From assembly GCA_023266575.1 (NCBI GenBank), contig JAHFPV010000012.1, forward strand, positions 62,001 to 126,000: DNA of 64,000 nucleotides, read 5' to 3'. The translations under genes and the position numbers were made by a program. The notes beneath the pieces were generated by a model, which had not been told where the DNA came from, did not search any database, and saw nothing but the letters and a program-made list of their open reading frames with translations. This document shows, piece after piece, positions 17,468 to 26,273 of this stretch; within the stretch, counting starts at the first letter, position 1; each line of letters begins with the position of its first letter. This DNA is from Sphingobium sp. (GTDB lineage Bacteria; Pseudomonadota; Alphaproteobacteria; Sphingomonadales; Sphingomonadaceae).

Positions 17468-18858
17468 TTGCGCTGCTCCTGCTTGTATTGGTTCATAAAG
17501 GTCTGCGCGGCGGGTTTGGGGAGGTCGCGATATTGGGTCCAGCCGCCTGCGAGTGGCAGGCTGGCGATCCAGCCCTTGCGGCCGAGCAGGCGGATCGCGC
17601 GGATCGCGATCGCGGTGCCGAGCCGGTAGAGCGCGGGGCGGGTGGCGACCCAGGCCCAGAGGCCCAGCCCTGCGCGCATCGAGACCGGCTCCAGCCCTTC
17701 GCGCCAGCTTTTCTCACGCCAGCCCTTGAGCAAAGTGGGGAGGGGGATTTTGACCGGGCAGACCTGCTGGCACATGCCGTTGAGGGTGCAGGCATGGGCG
17801 AGGTCACGGGTTGCGGCGAGGCCGTCGAGCGTGGGGGTGAGGACGGCGCCCATCGGGCCGGGATAGGTGCCGCCATAGGCGTGGCCGCCAATCTGGCGGA
17901 ACACGACGCAATGGTTCATGCACGCGCCGCAGCGGATGCAGCGCAGCATCTCCGCCAGTCCCTCTTCGCGCATTTTGGTGCGGCCATTGTCGACCAGGAC
18001 GATGTGCATTTCTTCCGGCCCGTCGCGATCGCCGGGGCGCTTGGGACCGGTGTAGAAGGTCGTATATTGGGTCAGCGCCGCGCCGGTGGCCGAGCGCGCC
18101 AGCATCCGCAGCATGTGGATGGCATGGGGCATGGACGGCACGATCTTTTCGATCCCTGCGGTCACGATATGGACGCGCGGGGGGACGAGCGAGAGTTCGG
18201 CATTGCCTTCATTGGTGACGGTGCAGACCGCGCCACTGTCCGCGATCAGGAAGTTGGCACCCGATATGCCAACATCCGCGCCGAGCATGGCACCGCGCAG
18301 TTCGCGCCGGGCGCTCTGGGCCATGGCGGCGATGGTTTCTTCCTGATGGGGGGTGCGATGCTTTGCCTTGAACAGGGCGGAGACCTGCTCGCTTGTCTTG
18401 TGCATGGCGGGCCAGATGATGTGCGAGGGGCGTTCGTCGGCCAATTGGATGATATGTTCGGCCAGGTCGGTTTCGACCCGGCCGATCCCGGCTTCCTCCA
18501 GCGCGTGGGGGAGGCCGATTTCCTCGCCGAGCATGGATTTGGAGCGGGCGACGGTTTTGGCGTTGGCGGCCTTGCAGATGGCGATGACGATGCGGCAGGC
18601 TTCATCGGCGGTCTGCGCCCAATGGACCTGCGCGCCCGCGGCGATGGCGCTGGCCTCGAACTGCTCCAGATAGGGGCCGAGATGGGCGATCACATGATCC
18701 TTGATCGCGGCGGCGCGAGTGCGGGCGGCCTCGAAATCGGGGAAGGCGTCGATGGCGATGGCACGCTTGGCCTGCGCGGTGCCGGCGGTGCGTTCGACAG
18801 CGATTTTGAGGATCGGGTCGGCGAGTGCGGCGTCGGCGCGAGTGGTGAAGCTGCTCAT
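17464..18858 (-). CDS. lutB: L-lactate oxidation iron-sulfur protein LutB
   Basis: A 464-residue cytoplasmic iron-sulfur protein of the LutABC complex. An N-terminal LUD-like domain (about 60-290) is followed by a ferredoxin-type pair of [4Fe-4S] motifs, CIRCGACMNHC and CTLNGMCQQVCPVKIP, with each fourth cysteine shared across the motifs. The C-terminal DUF3390-like tail is present. The start MSSFTT overlaps the lutA stop (ATGA, 18855-18858); a longer N-terminal reading is low-complexity Arg-rich and rejected. It passes electrons from lactate towards the respiratory chain with LutA and LutC. Confidence 0.95.
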   Translation of the reverse strand: MSSFTTRADAALADPILKIAVERTAGTAQAKRAIAIDAFPDFEAARTRAAAIKDHVIAHLGPYLEQFEASAIAAGAQVHWAQTADEACRIVIAICKAANAKTVARSKSMLGEEIGLPHALEEAGIGRVETDLAEHIIQLADERPSHIIWPAMHKTSEQVSALFKAKHRTPHQEETIAAMAQSARRELRGAMLGADVGISGANFLIADSGAVCTVTNEGNAELSLVPPRVHIVTAGIEKIVPSMPHAIHMLRMLARSATGAALTQYTTFYTGPKRPGDRDGPEEMHIVLVDNGRTKMREEGLAEMLRCIRCGACMNHCVVFRQIGGHAYGGTYPGPMGAVLTPTLDGLAATRDLAHACTLNGMCQQVCPVKIPLPTLLKGWREKSWREGLEPVSMRAGLGLWAWVATRPALYRLGTAIAIRAIRLLGRKGWIASLPLAGGWTQYRDLPKPAAQTFMNQYKQEQRK

Positions 18859-19625
18859 GACTCTTCGCCGATGGCGGGGCCGTCGCCCATGCCGGCGATC
18901 AGTTCGATGGCGTGGAAGGCGCGGACCTTGCTGCCGTCGCGGTGGAGTTTGCCTGCCATGTTCATCAGGCAACCGAGGTCACCCGCCAGCAGCAGGTCTG
19001 CGCCGGTCGCGTCGATCGCTGCGGCTTTCTCACCCACGATGGCGTTGGAGATGGCGGGATATTTGACGCAGAAAGTGCCGCCAAAGCCGCAGCAGGTTTC
19101 CGCGCCGGGGAGCGGCGTCAGCGACAGGCCGTCGATCGCGTCCAGCAGGCGGCGGGGCTGGGCCTTGATGCCGAGTTCGCGGAGGCCTGAACAGCTGTCA
19201 TGGTAGGTGGCTGTGGCGGGGAGGGTGACGCCGTCGGGTTTCCAGCCGCAGACTTCATCGAGATAGGCCATGACTTCGAAGGTCTTGGCGGCGACCGCCT
19301 GCGCGCGGGGGAGCCATGATGCGTCATGCTCAAACAGTTCGGGATAGTGGCAGCGGATCGTCCCGGCGCAGGAGCCGGAGGGGACGATGATGGCCTCATA
19401 AGGTTCGAGCGCTTCGATCGTCTGCTTCGCCAAGGCGACGGCATGGTCGCGGTCGCCGCTGTTGAGGGCGGGCTGGCCGCAGCAGGTCTGGCCCTGTGGC
19501 ACTATGACGTCGCATCCGGCGGCTTCGAGCGCGCGGATCGCGGCGAAGCCGATGCGGGGGCGCATGATGTCGACCAGGCAGGTGACGAACAGGGCGACCT
19601 GACGGGTCCCAGATTGACCAGTCAT
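18855..19625 (-). CDS. lutA: L-lactate oxidation iron-sulfur protein LutA
   Basis: A 256-residue protein with two cysteine-rich CCG domains, the pattern of LutA/GlcF/heterodisulfide-reductase B subunits. The motifs are TCCGQPALNSGD at about residue 47 and TCCGFGGTFCVKYP near 178, each with upstream partner cysteines (FVTCLVD; YHDSCSG). It binds iron-sulfur clusters and forms the lactate oxidation complex with LutB and LutC. Start and stop both sit in ATGA overlaps with an upstream esterase gene and with lutB, so it is embedded in one translationally coupled chain rather than a separate lactate operon. Confidence 0.95.
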   Translation of the reverse strand: MTGQSGTRQVALFVTCLVDIMRPRIGFAAIRALEAAGCDVIVPQGQTCCGQPALNSGDRDHAVALAKQTIEALEPYEAIIVPSGSCAGTIRCHYPELFEHDASWLPRAQAVAAKTFEVMAYLDEVCGWKPDGVTLPATATYHDSCSGLRELGIKAQPRRLLDAIDGLSLTPLPGAETCCGFGGTFCVKYPAISNAIVGEKAAAIDATGADLLLAGDLGCLMNMAGKLHRDGSKVRAFHAIELIAGMGDGPAIGEES

Positions 19626-20590
19626 ACCCCGTGACGCTTCGCGAAATTAAGGAACAGGTCGGGCCAGGGCGCGGGCGCGGCAGGCGGGGCGATGAGGCCG
19701 AAGCCATGGCCGCCATTTTCAAACAGATGCGCTTCGACCGGGATGCCCTTGGCGCGCAGGGCGGCGAGCATGGCGAGGCTGTTTTCGGGCGGCACGGCGG
19801 CATCGTCCAAAGCATGGGCCATGAATATGGGCGGGGTTTGTGCGCTGACATTCTGATCGAGTGAGTAAGCGCGCATCGTTTCGGGCGACGGGGTGGGGCC
19901 AAGCAGCTGGGTGCGCGATCCCTGATGGACGAACGCGCCCTCCATCTGGATCACCGGATACATATAGGCAGCGATGGCGGCCTTGATCGGTTCGCGGTCG
20001 CTGGCGTCGATGGGCGTGTAAGTCTGTTCGGGCGTGCGGCTGGTGAGCCAGGCGGCAAGGTGGCCGCCCGCCGAAAAGCCGATCACGCCGACACGGTTGG
20101 CGTCATAGCGTTCGCGCGGCGCGAGGGCGCGGACGAGGCGCAGGGCGCGCTGGGCGTCCTGCAAGGGGGCCTGCGGGCCTGCTGCCCAGCCATCGGCGGG
20201 CAGGCGGTAGAGCAGGCTATAGCAGGCATAGCCAGCGTCGGCGAAACGGCGGGCGATACTATAGCCTTCATGGCCGATCGCGACCCGGCTGTAGCCGCCG
20301 CCGGGGATGAGCAGGATGGCCGCGCCATTGGGCTGGGTCGGGCGTACCAGCGTCAGCGTGGGCGTGGTGACATGGGTGAAGAGGCTGTCATGCGGGCCGC
20401 TGTCGGGGCGGCGCAGGGTTTCGGCTTCGGTCACGGTGACATGATCGCCGCCCGGTGCCTTGCCCGGCCAGATCGGGAAACGGACAAAGCCCTGCGGCAG
20501 CGGGATGCCCTGTGCGTGCGCAAGGGTCGGGGCGAGAGCGACACCCGCCAGTGCGCCGGAAATCAGGGTGCGGCGGTCGATGGCTGTCAT
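19622..20590 (-). CDS. Exported alpha/beta-hydrolase, acetyl-xylan/pectin esterase type
   Basis: A 322-residue serine esterase with a twin-arginine-like signal peptide (DRRTLISGALAG..., cleavage near AHAQ). The oxyanion loop LLIPGGGYSRVA, nucleophile elbow GFSAGGH (Ser about residue 186), Asp in HALDDAAVPPE and His in ENGGHGFG form the triad of BD-FAE / acetyl-esterase families. It likely removes acetyl or feruloyl groups from pectin or hemicellulose. The ATG at 20590 overlaps the previous stop by 4 bases; a TTG at 20596 is less likely. Its stop overlaps the lutA start. Confidence 0.88.
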   Translation of the reverse strand: MTAIDRRTLISGALAGVALAPTLAHAQGIPLPQGFVRFPIWPGKAPGGDHVTVTEAETLRRPDSGPHDSLFTHVTTPTLTLVRPTQPNGAAILLIPGGGYSRVAIGHEGYSIARRFADAGYACYSLLYRLPADGWAAGPQAPLQDAQRALRLVRALAPRERYDANRVGVIGFSAGGHLAAWLTSRTPEQTYTPIDASDREPIKAAIAAYMYPVIQMEGAFVHQGSRTQLLGPTPSPETMRAYSLDQNVSAQTPPIFMAHALDDAAVPPENSLAMLAALRAKGIPVEAHLFENGGHGFGLIAPPAAPAPWPDLFLNFAKRHGV

Positions 20591-21387
20591 TGGCAATCCG
20601 TCCTTCCAAGCGGTGTCGTGCGGGCGAGAGCCGGGCGATGGTCGGCTATTTTGGCGGATATGGGAAGGGCGAGGGACTTGAGGCCGTCAGCGACCAGATC
20701 GGCCACCTGCCGCGCGCCCAGCTCGCTGAAATGGGTGTCGTCGCTGACGCCCTTGGGGAAGGCGGGGATTTTATCCTGCGCGCTGTAGTGGAGGTAGAGC
20801 GATTTCGATGCGTCCGGTCCGGCGCGGTCGAGCCAGGCGCGCGAGCGGGCTTCCAGATCGATGAGCGGGGTGGCGGTTTTGGCGGCGAGGTCGCGCACTA
20901 CGGCGGACCATGCGGGATAATCGGCGATAGCCCGGCCGTCCGGCCCGAAGTTGCGCCGCGCGACCGGGGTGAGAAGGACGGGGACGCCGCCCGCGATCCG
21001 CACGTCGCGGATGAAGCGGAGCAGATTGTCGCGATAGTCGGTCTGGGCAGGCGCCCAGCGTTCGGGCTTGGCGCGGGTCTGGTCATTATGGCCAAACTGG
21101 ATCAGCACCGTGTCGCCGGGCATGATGTCGGCGCGCAGGGCGTCCCAGCGCCCCTCGGCCAGGAAGCTGCGGGTCGAGCGGCCATTTCTGGCGTGGTTGA
21201 GGATGCGCACGTCTGGCGACACGGCGCAGCGCAGCATCATGCCCCAGCCGGTTTGCGGGTAACGGGCGGGGGCATAATCGGCGGCGGTGGAATCGCCCGC
21301 GATCAGGATGGTGTCGCCGGGGCGGGTGGCGTGCGCGGGGGTGGTGAGGAGGAGGGCGGCGAGGGGGGCCAGGATGGCGCGCTTCAT
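20587..21387 (-). CDS. Exported SGNH rhamnogalacturonan acetylesterase (CE12-like)
   Basis: A 266-residue SGNH hydrolase with a signal peptide (cleavage near AHA, residue 20). All four blocks are visible: GDST at 31-34 (nucleophile Ser), a Gly and Asn in the NGRSTRSF region, QFGHNDQ near 98, and the Asp/His pair in DDTHFSELGA near 218. This order matches rhamnogalacturonan acetylesterases, which deacetylate galacturonate residues so that backbone hydrolases can act. It begins the ATGA-coupled chain esterase-esterase-lutA-lutB-lutC. A second enzyme of this type is encoded at 39325. Confidence 0.9.
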   Translation of the reverse strand: MKRAILAPLAALLLTTPAHATRPGDTILIAGDSTAADYAPARYPQTGWGMMLRCAVSPDVRILNHARNGRSTRSFLAEGRWDALRADIMPGDTVLIQFGHNDQTRAKPERWAPAQTDYRDNLLRFIRDVRIAGGVPVLLTPVARRNFGPDGRAIADYPAWSAVVRDLAAKTATPLIDLEARSRAWLDRAGPDASKSLYLHYSAQDKIPAFPKGVSDDTHFSELGARQVADLVADGLKSLALPISAKIADHRPALARTTPLGRTDCQ

Positions 21388-21470
21388 TTTCTGGCCTCTA
21401 CGTCGTCATCGCTGTGCATGTGGCGACCCATCATGCGCCCCAAAGGAAGGCGCGAGGCGGTGATATGTGT

Positions 21471-21491
21471 CCCCGCCTTCGCGGGGATGAC
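21471..21491. repeat. Palindromic repeat, half copy
   Basis: CCCCGC / GCGGGG stem with a CTTC loop followed by GATGAC, matching one end of the larger palindromic elements at 49745, 52086 and 57206. It lies in the 121-base gap between the acetylesterase and the rhamnose dehydrogenase genes; nothing else is seen in that gap. Confidence 0.6.
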
Positions 21492-21508
21492 GGGGGTAGG
21501 TGGGGGTG

Positions 21509-22273
21509 TCACTGCAAATTCACATACATGCCGCCGTCGACCAGCAGCGCGGCACCGGTGACATAGGCGGCCATGTCCGAGGCGAGAAAGACGATGGGTC
21601 CGGCGAGATCCTCCGGCGCGCCGAGACGGCCGAGCGGGGTGCGCTGTTCCATGTAGCGGCGCTTTTCATCGTCGGCGAGATCATCCTTGTTGATCTCCGT
21701 CAGGATCGTGCCGGGCAGGACGCTGTTGCAGCGGATATTATGTTTGCCCAGCGCAATGGCGGTGGACTGCATCAGCGAATGGACGCCCGCCTTGGTGGGC
21801 GTGTAATGGGTCTGATACTCGCCGCCGACCAGCGCGGAGATGGAGGAGACGGCGACGATGGAGCCGCCATGGCCCTGTTTGACCATCTGCTGGGCGGCGG
21901 CCTGGACCATGAAATAGGCGCCGTGCAGGTTCACTTTGAAGGTGCGCTCGACCACATCGACCGGCATGTCGAGAAAGGCGTGGAAGGGGCAGATGCCCGC
22001 ATTGCTGACCATGACGTCGACCTTGCCGAAGGCGTCTACGGCTTTGGCCACGAAATCCTGCGCGGTCTGCGGGTCGGCGACGTCGCCCTTGACCGCGATG
22101 GCGCGCTGGCCGAGCGCCTCGATCGCCTCGACACAGCTTTGGGCAGGGCCGTCGCTGCTGGCATAGTTGATCGCGACATTGGCGCCATGCTGCGCCGCGC
22201 CGATCGCGGCGGCGCGGCCAATGCCGGTCGATGCGCCGGTGACGAGGACGGTCTTGCCTTCAAGCAGTTTCAT
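21509..22273 (-). CDS. L-rhamnose 1-dehydrogenase (SDR, LRA1 type)
   Basis: A 254-residue cytoplasmic SDR that oxidises L-rhamnose to L-rhamnono-1,4-lactone, step one of the non-phosphorylated pathway. Beyond the general SDR motifs (TGASTGIG at 12-19, YTPTK near 160) it has the distinctive strings NAGICPFHAFLDMP, SSISALVGG and DGGMYVNLQ that I recall from characterised L-rhamnose dehydrogenases. The start MKLLEGKT is close to the usual family start; a much longer reading upstream runs antisense-like through the IclR gene and is rejected. It sits next to an IclR regulator and near the other pathway genes. Confidence 0.9.
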   Translation of the reverse strand: MKLLEGKTVLVTGASTGIGRAAAIGAAQHGANVAINYASSDGPAQSCVEAIEALGQRAIAVKGDVADPQTAQDFVAKAVDAFGKVDVMVSNAGICPFHAFLDMPVDVVERTFKVNLHGAYFMVQAAAQQMVKQGHGGSIVAVSSISALVGGEYQTHYTPTKAGVHSLMQSTAIALGKHNIRCNSVLPGTILTEINKDDLADDEKRRYMEQRTPLGRLGAPEDLAGPIVFLASDMAAYVTGAALLVDGGMYVNLQ

Positions 22274-22295
22274 GGGGCGGGGCTTTCTTGTTAGA

Positions 22296-23135
22296 TTATC
22301 GCCGCACGGCGCGGCGGGGTTTGAGGCCGGGGGTCCAGCCGAGATCGGCGCTGACCCGGTTGGCGGTGGCGCGGACGTCGTCGCTGAGCGCGGCCATGCG
22401 ATCATCGTCCATATATTGGGCGGCGCTCGACAGGCTGATCGCGGCGACGATCGCGCCGGACGCATCGCGGATCGGCGCGGCGACGCAGCGTATCTGGTCC
22501 TCATTTTCCTCCAGATCATAGGTGCGGCCCGCGGTCGCATAGGCGCGCATCCGGTCGAGCCAGAGCGTATAGTCGGCGGCGTGGATGCCCGCTTCGCGTT
22601 CGGCGTCGAAGGCGCGCTGCCAGCGCGATTCGCTTTCGTCGAGCAGCAGCGCCTTGCCAAGGCCAGTCGAGGTGAGGGGATGGCGATCGCCGATGCGGCT
22701 GGAGATTTCGACGCGGCGGCGACCGGGGATCTTGTCGAGATAGAGCGCCTGATCGCCATCGAGACGGCCAAGATGGACGACATCCTCACTGGCGGCGGCG
22801 AGCGATTCGATATGGGGGCGGGCGATCTGGACGATGTCGGTCTGAGATTGGGCGAGGAAGCCGAGTTGCAGCAGTTTCGGCCCCAGCTGATAGCCTTCGC
22901 GCGGCAGGAAGGTCAGGAAGCCGCGTTCCACCATCGCATTGGCGAGGCGGTGGGTGGTCGATCGAGTGAGGCCCATGCGGACGGACAAGTCAGCCAGCTT
23001 GATCGGCCCGTCAATCACCTGGTCGAGCAGGTCCAGCCCGCGATGCAGGGTCTGGGAGCCAGCCGCCTTCGATTTTTCCTCAACCTCAACGATTTTCATT
23101 TCGCCCGATTCTGGATTTGACGTATTTTGTCTCAT
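22296..23135 (-). CDS. IclR family regulator, probable control of rhamnose/pectin genes
   Basis: A 279-residue regulator: winged helix at about 25-90 (LADLSVRMGLTRSTTHRLANAMVERGFL) and an IclR effector domain ending near 265. It is followed after 22 bases by the rhamnose dehydrogenase gene and is divergent from the rhamnonate dehydratase operon, so its best candidate targets are those genes with a rhamnose-pathway intermediate as ligand. It is clearly related to the second IclR at 45382 (shared VIDGPI, LGPKLLQLG, IARP and GLGKALLLDE). The 180-base gap upstream holds TTTTGT/ACAAAA and CTCAT/ATGAG inverted repeats. Confidence 0.93.
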   Translation of the reverse strand: MRQNTSNPESGEMKIVEVEEKSKAAGSQTLHRGLDLLDQVIDGPIKLADLSVRMGLTRSTTHRLANAMVERGFLTFLPREGYQLGPKLLQLGFLAQSQTDIVQIARPHIESLAAASEDVVHLGRLDGDQALYLDKIPGRRRVEISSRIGDRHPLTSTGLGKALLLDESESRWQRAFDAEREAGIHAADYTLWLDRMRAYATAGRTYDLEENEDQIRCVAAPIRDASGAIVAAISLSSAAQYMDDDRMAALSDDVRATANRVSADLGWTPGLKPRRAVRR

Positions 23136-23275
23136 CTACTAATACTCTATCCCACAAAATGAGAAAAACAAGGGTGAAGGCGAGGACGGGCTGATAGTTT
23201 CGATCAACCTACCTCACCCAATACCCAGCCGTTATCGGTGTTTTGATCATATGGTGAAAGTTTTGGCTGCCGGTT

Positions 23276-23288
23276 CCCATATATTGGG
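23276..23288. promoter_or_regulatory. Candidate island operator before the rhamnonate dehydratase operon
   Basis: CCCATATATTGGG is a 13-base palindrome-like site about 28 bases before the dehydratase start and within the gap shared with the divergent iclR gene. It resembles the sites at 16821, 30745, 37764 and 40650. Confidence 0.5.
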
Positions 23289-23315
23289 CGGCGGCCGCGT
23301 TCAGGGAGTGGGTGT

Positions 23316-24521
23316 GTGCCGATCGTGACCCCGATTAAAACATTGCCGAAAATCAAGCATGTCCGTGCCTTCACGGTGCGCGGGGGCGGTGCCGATTATC
23401 ATGACCAGGGCGAAGGCCATTGGATCGACGACCATATTGCCACGCCCATGTCGCGTTACCCCGAATATCGCCAGTCGCGGCAGAGCTTCGGCATCAATGT
23501 GCTGGGCACGCTGGTGGTGGAGATTGAGGCCGAGGACGGCACGATCGGCTTTGCGGTGACGACCGGGGGCGAGCCGGCGGCGTTCATCGTTGAAAAGCAT
23601 CTGGCGCGCTTTCTGGAAGGGCGTTCGCCCACCGATTATGAGAAAATCTGGGACCAGATGTATTTTTCGACCCAATATTATGGGCGCAAAGGTCTGGTCG
23701 TGAACGCGATTTCCGGGGTCGACCTGGCGCTGTGGGACTTGCTGGGCAAGTTGCGGCAGGAGCCGGTCTATCACATGCTGGGCGGGGCGGTGCGCGACGA
23801 GCTGCAATTTTACGCCACCGGCGCGCGGCCTGACGTCGCCAAGGAACTGGGCTTTATCGGCGGCAAGATGCCGCTGCACCATGGCCCGGCCGAGGGCATC
23901 GAGGGCTTGCAAAAGAATATCGCCGAACTGGCGGACATGCGCGCAAAATGCGGTCCCGATTTCTGGCTGATGTGGGACTGCTGGATGGCGCTGGACGTGG
24001 ATTATGCCACGCGGCTGGCGATTGCCGCCCATGAACATGGGTTGAAGTGGATCGAGGAAGCGATCAGCCCCGACGATTATTGGGGTTATCAGCAATTGAA
24101 GCGCAACGTCCCCAAGGGGATGCTGGTGACGACCGGCGAGCATGAGGCGACCCGCTGGGGCTTCCGCATGTTGCTGGAGATGGACTGCTGCGACATCATC
24201 CAGCCCGATGTCGGCTGGTGCGGCGGCGTGACCGAATTGCTCAAGATCAGCGCGCTGGCCGATGCCCATGGCAAGATGGTCGTGCCGCATGGATCATCGG
24301 TCTATTCCTACCATTTCGTCATTACGCGCCACAATTCGCCCTTCGCCGAATTCCTGATGATGCATCCGGGGCCGACCGAGGTGGTGCCGATGTTCCATCC
24401 GCAGCTGATCGGCGAGCCGGTGCCGGAAAATGGACGTCTGAAGGCCAGCGCGCTGGATGCGCCCGGCTTCGGCGTCGAGCTGAACCGCGATATCGCGATG
24501 CACCGCCCCTATACCCATTGA
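23316..24521 (+). CDS. rhmD: L-rhamnonate dehydratase
   Basis: A 401-residue enolase-superfamily enzyme that dehydrates L-rhamnonate to 2-keto-3-deoxy-L-rhamnonate (KDR). Seen are the N-terminal capping region with [17 protein letters not shown], whose His and Arg bind substrate in RhmD, then the barrel with metal ligands Asp in MWDCW, Glu in WIEEA and Glu in [11 protein letters not shown], and the catalytic His in PHGSS. A GTG start is used: AGGGAG lies about 8 bases upstream. It heads the plus-strand operon rhmD, hydrolase, KDR dehydrogenase, lactonase and rhaT. Confidence 0.96.
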   Translation: MPIVTPIKTLPKIKHVRAFTVRGGGADYHDQGEGHWIDDHIATPMSRYPEYRQSRQSFGINVLGTLVVEIEAEDGTIGFAVTTGGEPAAFIVEKHLARFLEGRSPTDYEKIWDQMYFSTQYYGRKGLVVNAISGVDLALWDLLGKLRQEPVYHMLGGAVRDELQFYATGARPDVAKELGFIGGKMPLHHGPAEGIEGLQKNIAELADMRAKCGPDFWLMWDCWMALDVDYATRLAIAAHEHGLKWIEEAISPDDYWGYQQLKRNVPKGMLVTTGEHEATRWGFRMLLEMDCCDIIQPDVGWCGGVTELLKISALADAHGKMVVPHGSSVYSYHFVITRHNSPFAEFLMMHPGPTEVVPMFHPQLIGEPVPENGRLKASALDAPGFGVELNRDIAMHRPYTH

Positions 24522-24543
24522 TTGCCAAAGAGAGACTGATCCC

Positions 24544-25401
24544 ATGAAATTCTGCCGTTTTGGGCCGCGTGGCCAGGAAAAGCCCGGTATCGTCGATGCC
24601 GATGGGAATATTCGCGACCTGTCGGGCGTGGTGGCCGATCTGACGATCGAGACGCTGGCCGCTGCCAAGGCTGCGGACGTCGCGTCGCTGCCGATCGTCG
24701 AGGGGACGCCGCGTTATGGCGTGCCGTTGAAGGGCGTGGGCAAGATCGTCGCCATTGGCCTCAACTATGAGGATCATGCGATCGAATCCAACCTGCCGAT
24801 CCCGACTGAGCCGATGATGTTCATGAAGGCGCTGTCGTCGCTCAACGGGCCGAACGATGAAGTGATGCTGCCGAAGGGCGCAACCCATGGCGACTGGGAA
24901 GTCGAACTGGGGGTCATTATTGGCAAGACCGCCCGCTATGTCAGCGAAGCGGACGCTTTGTCCTATGTCGCGGGCTATACCCTGGTCAACGACGTGTCGG
25001 AGCGTTTCAACCAGAAGCAGCGCGGCACCCAGTGGAGCAAGGGCAAGGGGCATGACACATTCTGCCCGACCGGTCCCTGGCTGGTGACGCCCGACGAGGT
25101 GGGCGATCCCCAGGATCTGGACATGTATCTGGACGTCAATGGCGCGCGGATGCAGACCGGCAACACGCGCACGATGATCTTCAATGTCGCGCAGCTCATC
25201 TCTTACGTGAGCGAATATATCACCCTCTATCCGGGCGACCTGATGATCACCGGCACCCCGCCGGGCGTGGGTGAGGGCAAGAAACCGACCGCCATCTACC
25301 TCAAGGCCGGCGACGTCATGGAACTGGGCATCGCGAAGCTGGGCGTGCAGACGCAGAAGGTGGTCGAGTGGCGGCATCTGGGTGACGAGGTGCTGGGATG
25401 A
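24544..25401 (+). CDS. 2,4-diketo-3-deoxy-L-rhamnonate hydrolase (FAH family, LRA6 type)
   Basis: A 285-residue fumarylacetoacetate-hydrolase-fold enzyme. Family marks are GLNYEDHA with the catalytic-base region, the metal triad Glu-x-Glu in DWEVELGVI with a distal Asp in VNDVSER, and the late GDLMITGTPPGVG. In the established oxidative L-rhamnose pathway of sphingomonads the LRA6 enzyme splits 2,4-diketo-3-deoxy-L-rhamnonate into pyruvate and L-lactate. Position between rhmD and the KDR dehydrogenase, with an ATGA overlap to the latter, makes this assignment far better than a generic FAH protein. Confidence 0.9.
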   Translation: MKFCRFGPRGQEKPGIVDADGNIRDLSGVVADLTIETLAAAKAADVASLPIVEGTPRYGVPLKGVGKIVAIGLNYEDHAIESNLPIPTEPMMFMKALSSLNGPNDEVMLPKGATHGDWEVELGVIIGKTARYVSEADALSYVAGYTLVNDVSERFNQKQRGTQWSKGKGHDTFCPTGPWLVTPDEVGDPQDLDMYLDVNGARMQTGNTRTMIFNVAQLISYVSEYITLYPGDLMITGTPPGVGEGKKPTAIYLKAGDVMELGIAKLGVQTQKVVEWRHLGDEVLG

Positions 25402-26147
25402 GCATTTTTGCGGGACGCTATGCAGGGCGCTGCGCCATCGTCACCGGTGGCGCGTCGGGACTGGGCAAACAGGTCGCTGCGCGGATCGTCGCAGAAGGTG
25501 GCAAGGTGGTGCTGTGGGATGTGAACCCCGATGCGCTGGCAGCCGCCGGGGATGAGGTTGGCGCGAGCGCCGTAGCCGCGCTCGACGTGTCCGATCAGGC
25601 AGCGGTGGAAGAAGCGGCGAAGGCGAGCGCCGAAGCGCTCGGCAAGATCGACATCCTCGTCTGTTCGGCGGGCATCACCGGCGCGACTGCGAGCGTGTGG
25701 GACTATCCGCTCGACAGCTGGCAACGGGTCATCGACATCAACCTGAATGGCCTGTTCTACTGCAACCGGGCGGTGGTGCCGTACATGCTGCAGAACGGTT
25801 ATGGCCGGATCGTCAATCTCGCCTCGGTCGCGGGCAAGGAGGGCAATCCCAACGCGTCCGCTTACTCCGCGAGCAAGGCGGGGGTGATCGGCCTGACCAA
25901 GAGCCTGGGCAAGGAACTGGCGGGCAAGGGCGTGATCGCCAATGCGCTGACCCCCGCGACCTTCGAAAGCCCCATCCTGGCGCAGTTGCCGCAGAGCCAG
26001 GTCGATTATATGCGCTCGAAGATCCCCATGGGCCGTCTGGGCGAAGTCAGCGAGTCCGCCGCGATGGTGTGCTTCATGGCGAGCGAGGAGTGCAGCTTCA
26101 CCACGGCGTCGACCTTCGACACGTCGGGCGGGCGGACCACTTTCTAA
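25398..26147 (+). CDS. 2-keto-3-deoxy-L-rhamnonate 4-dehydrogenase (SDR, LRA5 type)
   Basis: A 249-residue SDR oxidising KDR at C4 to 2,4-diketo-3-deoxy-L-rhamnonate. Motifs: TGGASGLG near residue 16, CSAGITG, NLASVAGKEGNPNASAYSASK with Ser/Tyr/Lys, and LTPATFESPIL. The C-terminus FDTSGGRTTF replaces the usual VDGG of SDRs and is typical of this subgroup. The start overlaps the hydrolase stop (ATGA). The alternative, a KduD paralogue, is unlikely because kduD is elsewhere in the window and the neighbours here are rhamnose genes. Confidence 0.9.
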   Translation: MSIFAGRYAGRCAIVTGGASGLGKQVAARIVAEGGKVVLWDVNPDALAAAGDEVGASAVAALDVSDQAAVEEAAKASAEALGKIDILVCSAGITGATASVWDYPLDSWQRVIDINLNGLFYCNRAVVPYMLQNGYGRIVNLASVAGKEGNPNASAYSASKAGVIGLTKSLGKELAGKGVIANALTPATFESPILAQLPQSQVDYMRSKIPMGRLGEVSESAAMVCFMASEECSFTTASTFDTSGGRTTF

Positions 26148-26160
26148 GCCTATGTTTTGC

Positions 26161-26204
26161 GCGATTTCCGAGTCATCAGATGCAAGCATCTGACTAGAAA
26201 TCGC
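26161..26204. repeat. Large imperfect hairpin between KDR dehydrogenase and lactonase genes
   Basis: An outer stem GCGATTTC / GAAATCGC and an inner perfect 7-bp stem CAGATGC / GCATCTG with a 2-base loop, joined by AGT/ACT pairs. There is no T-run after it, so it is not a classic terminator. It lies inside an otherwise tight operon, in the 126-base gap before the lactonase gene, and could set 3' mRNA stability or be a processing site. Confidence 0.7.
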
Positions 26205-26273
26205 TCCTGAAGTTGCGCGGCGCGACTGGACGGAAAGAGCCGGCGCGCTGCTTCTCCATAGGAGAGGACGGGC

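Noticed and set aside
17464-19625. LutAB-like genes as glycolate oxidase GlcDEF or heterodisulfide reductase
   Set aside because: The order CCG protein, LUD-ferredoxin protein, LUD protein is that of LutABC, and no flavin GlcD/GlcE subunit is present.
22274-22789. N-terminal extension of the rhamnose dehydrogenase through the iclR gene
   Set aside because: It is Arg/Ser-rich, lies in a different frame of the same strand as iclR, and SDR enzymes of this type start at MKLLEGKT.
24544-25401. Reading the FAH-family gene as tyrosine-degradation fumarylacetoacetase
   Set aside because: Length (285 residues) and neighbours (rhamnonate dehydratase and KDR dehydrogenase) fit the rhamnose-pathway hydrolase instead.
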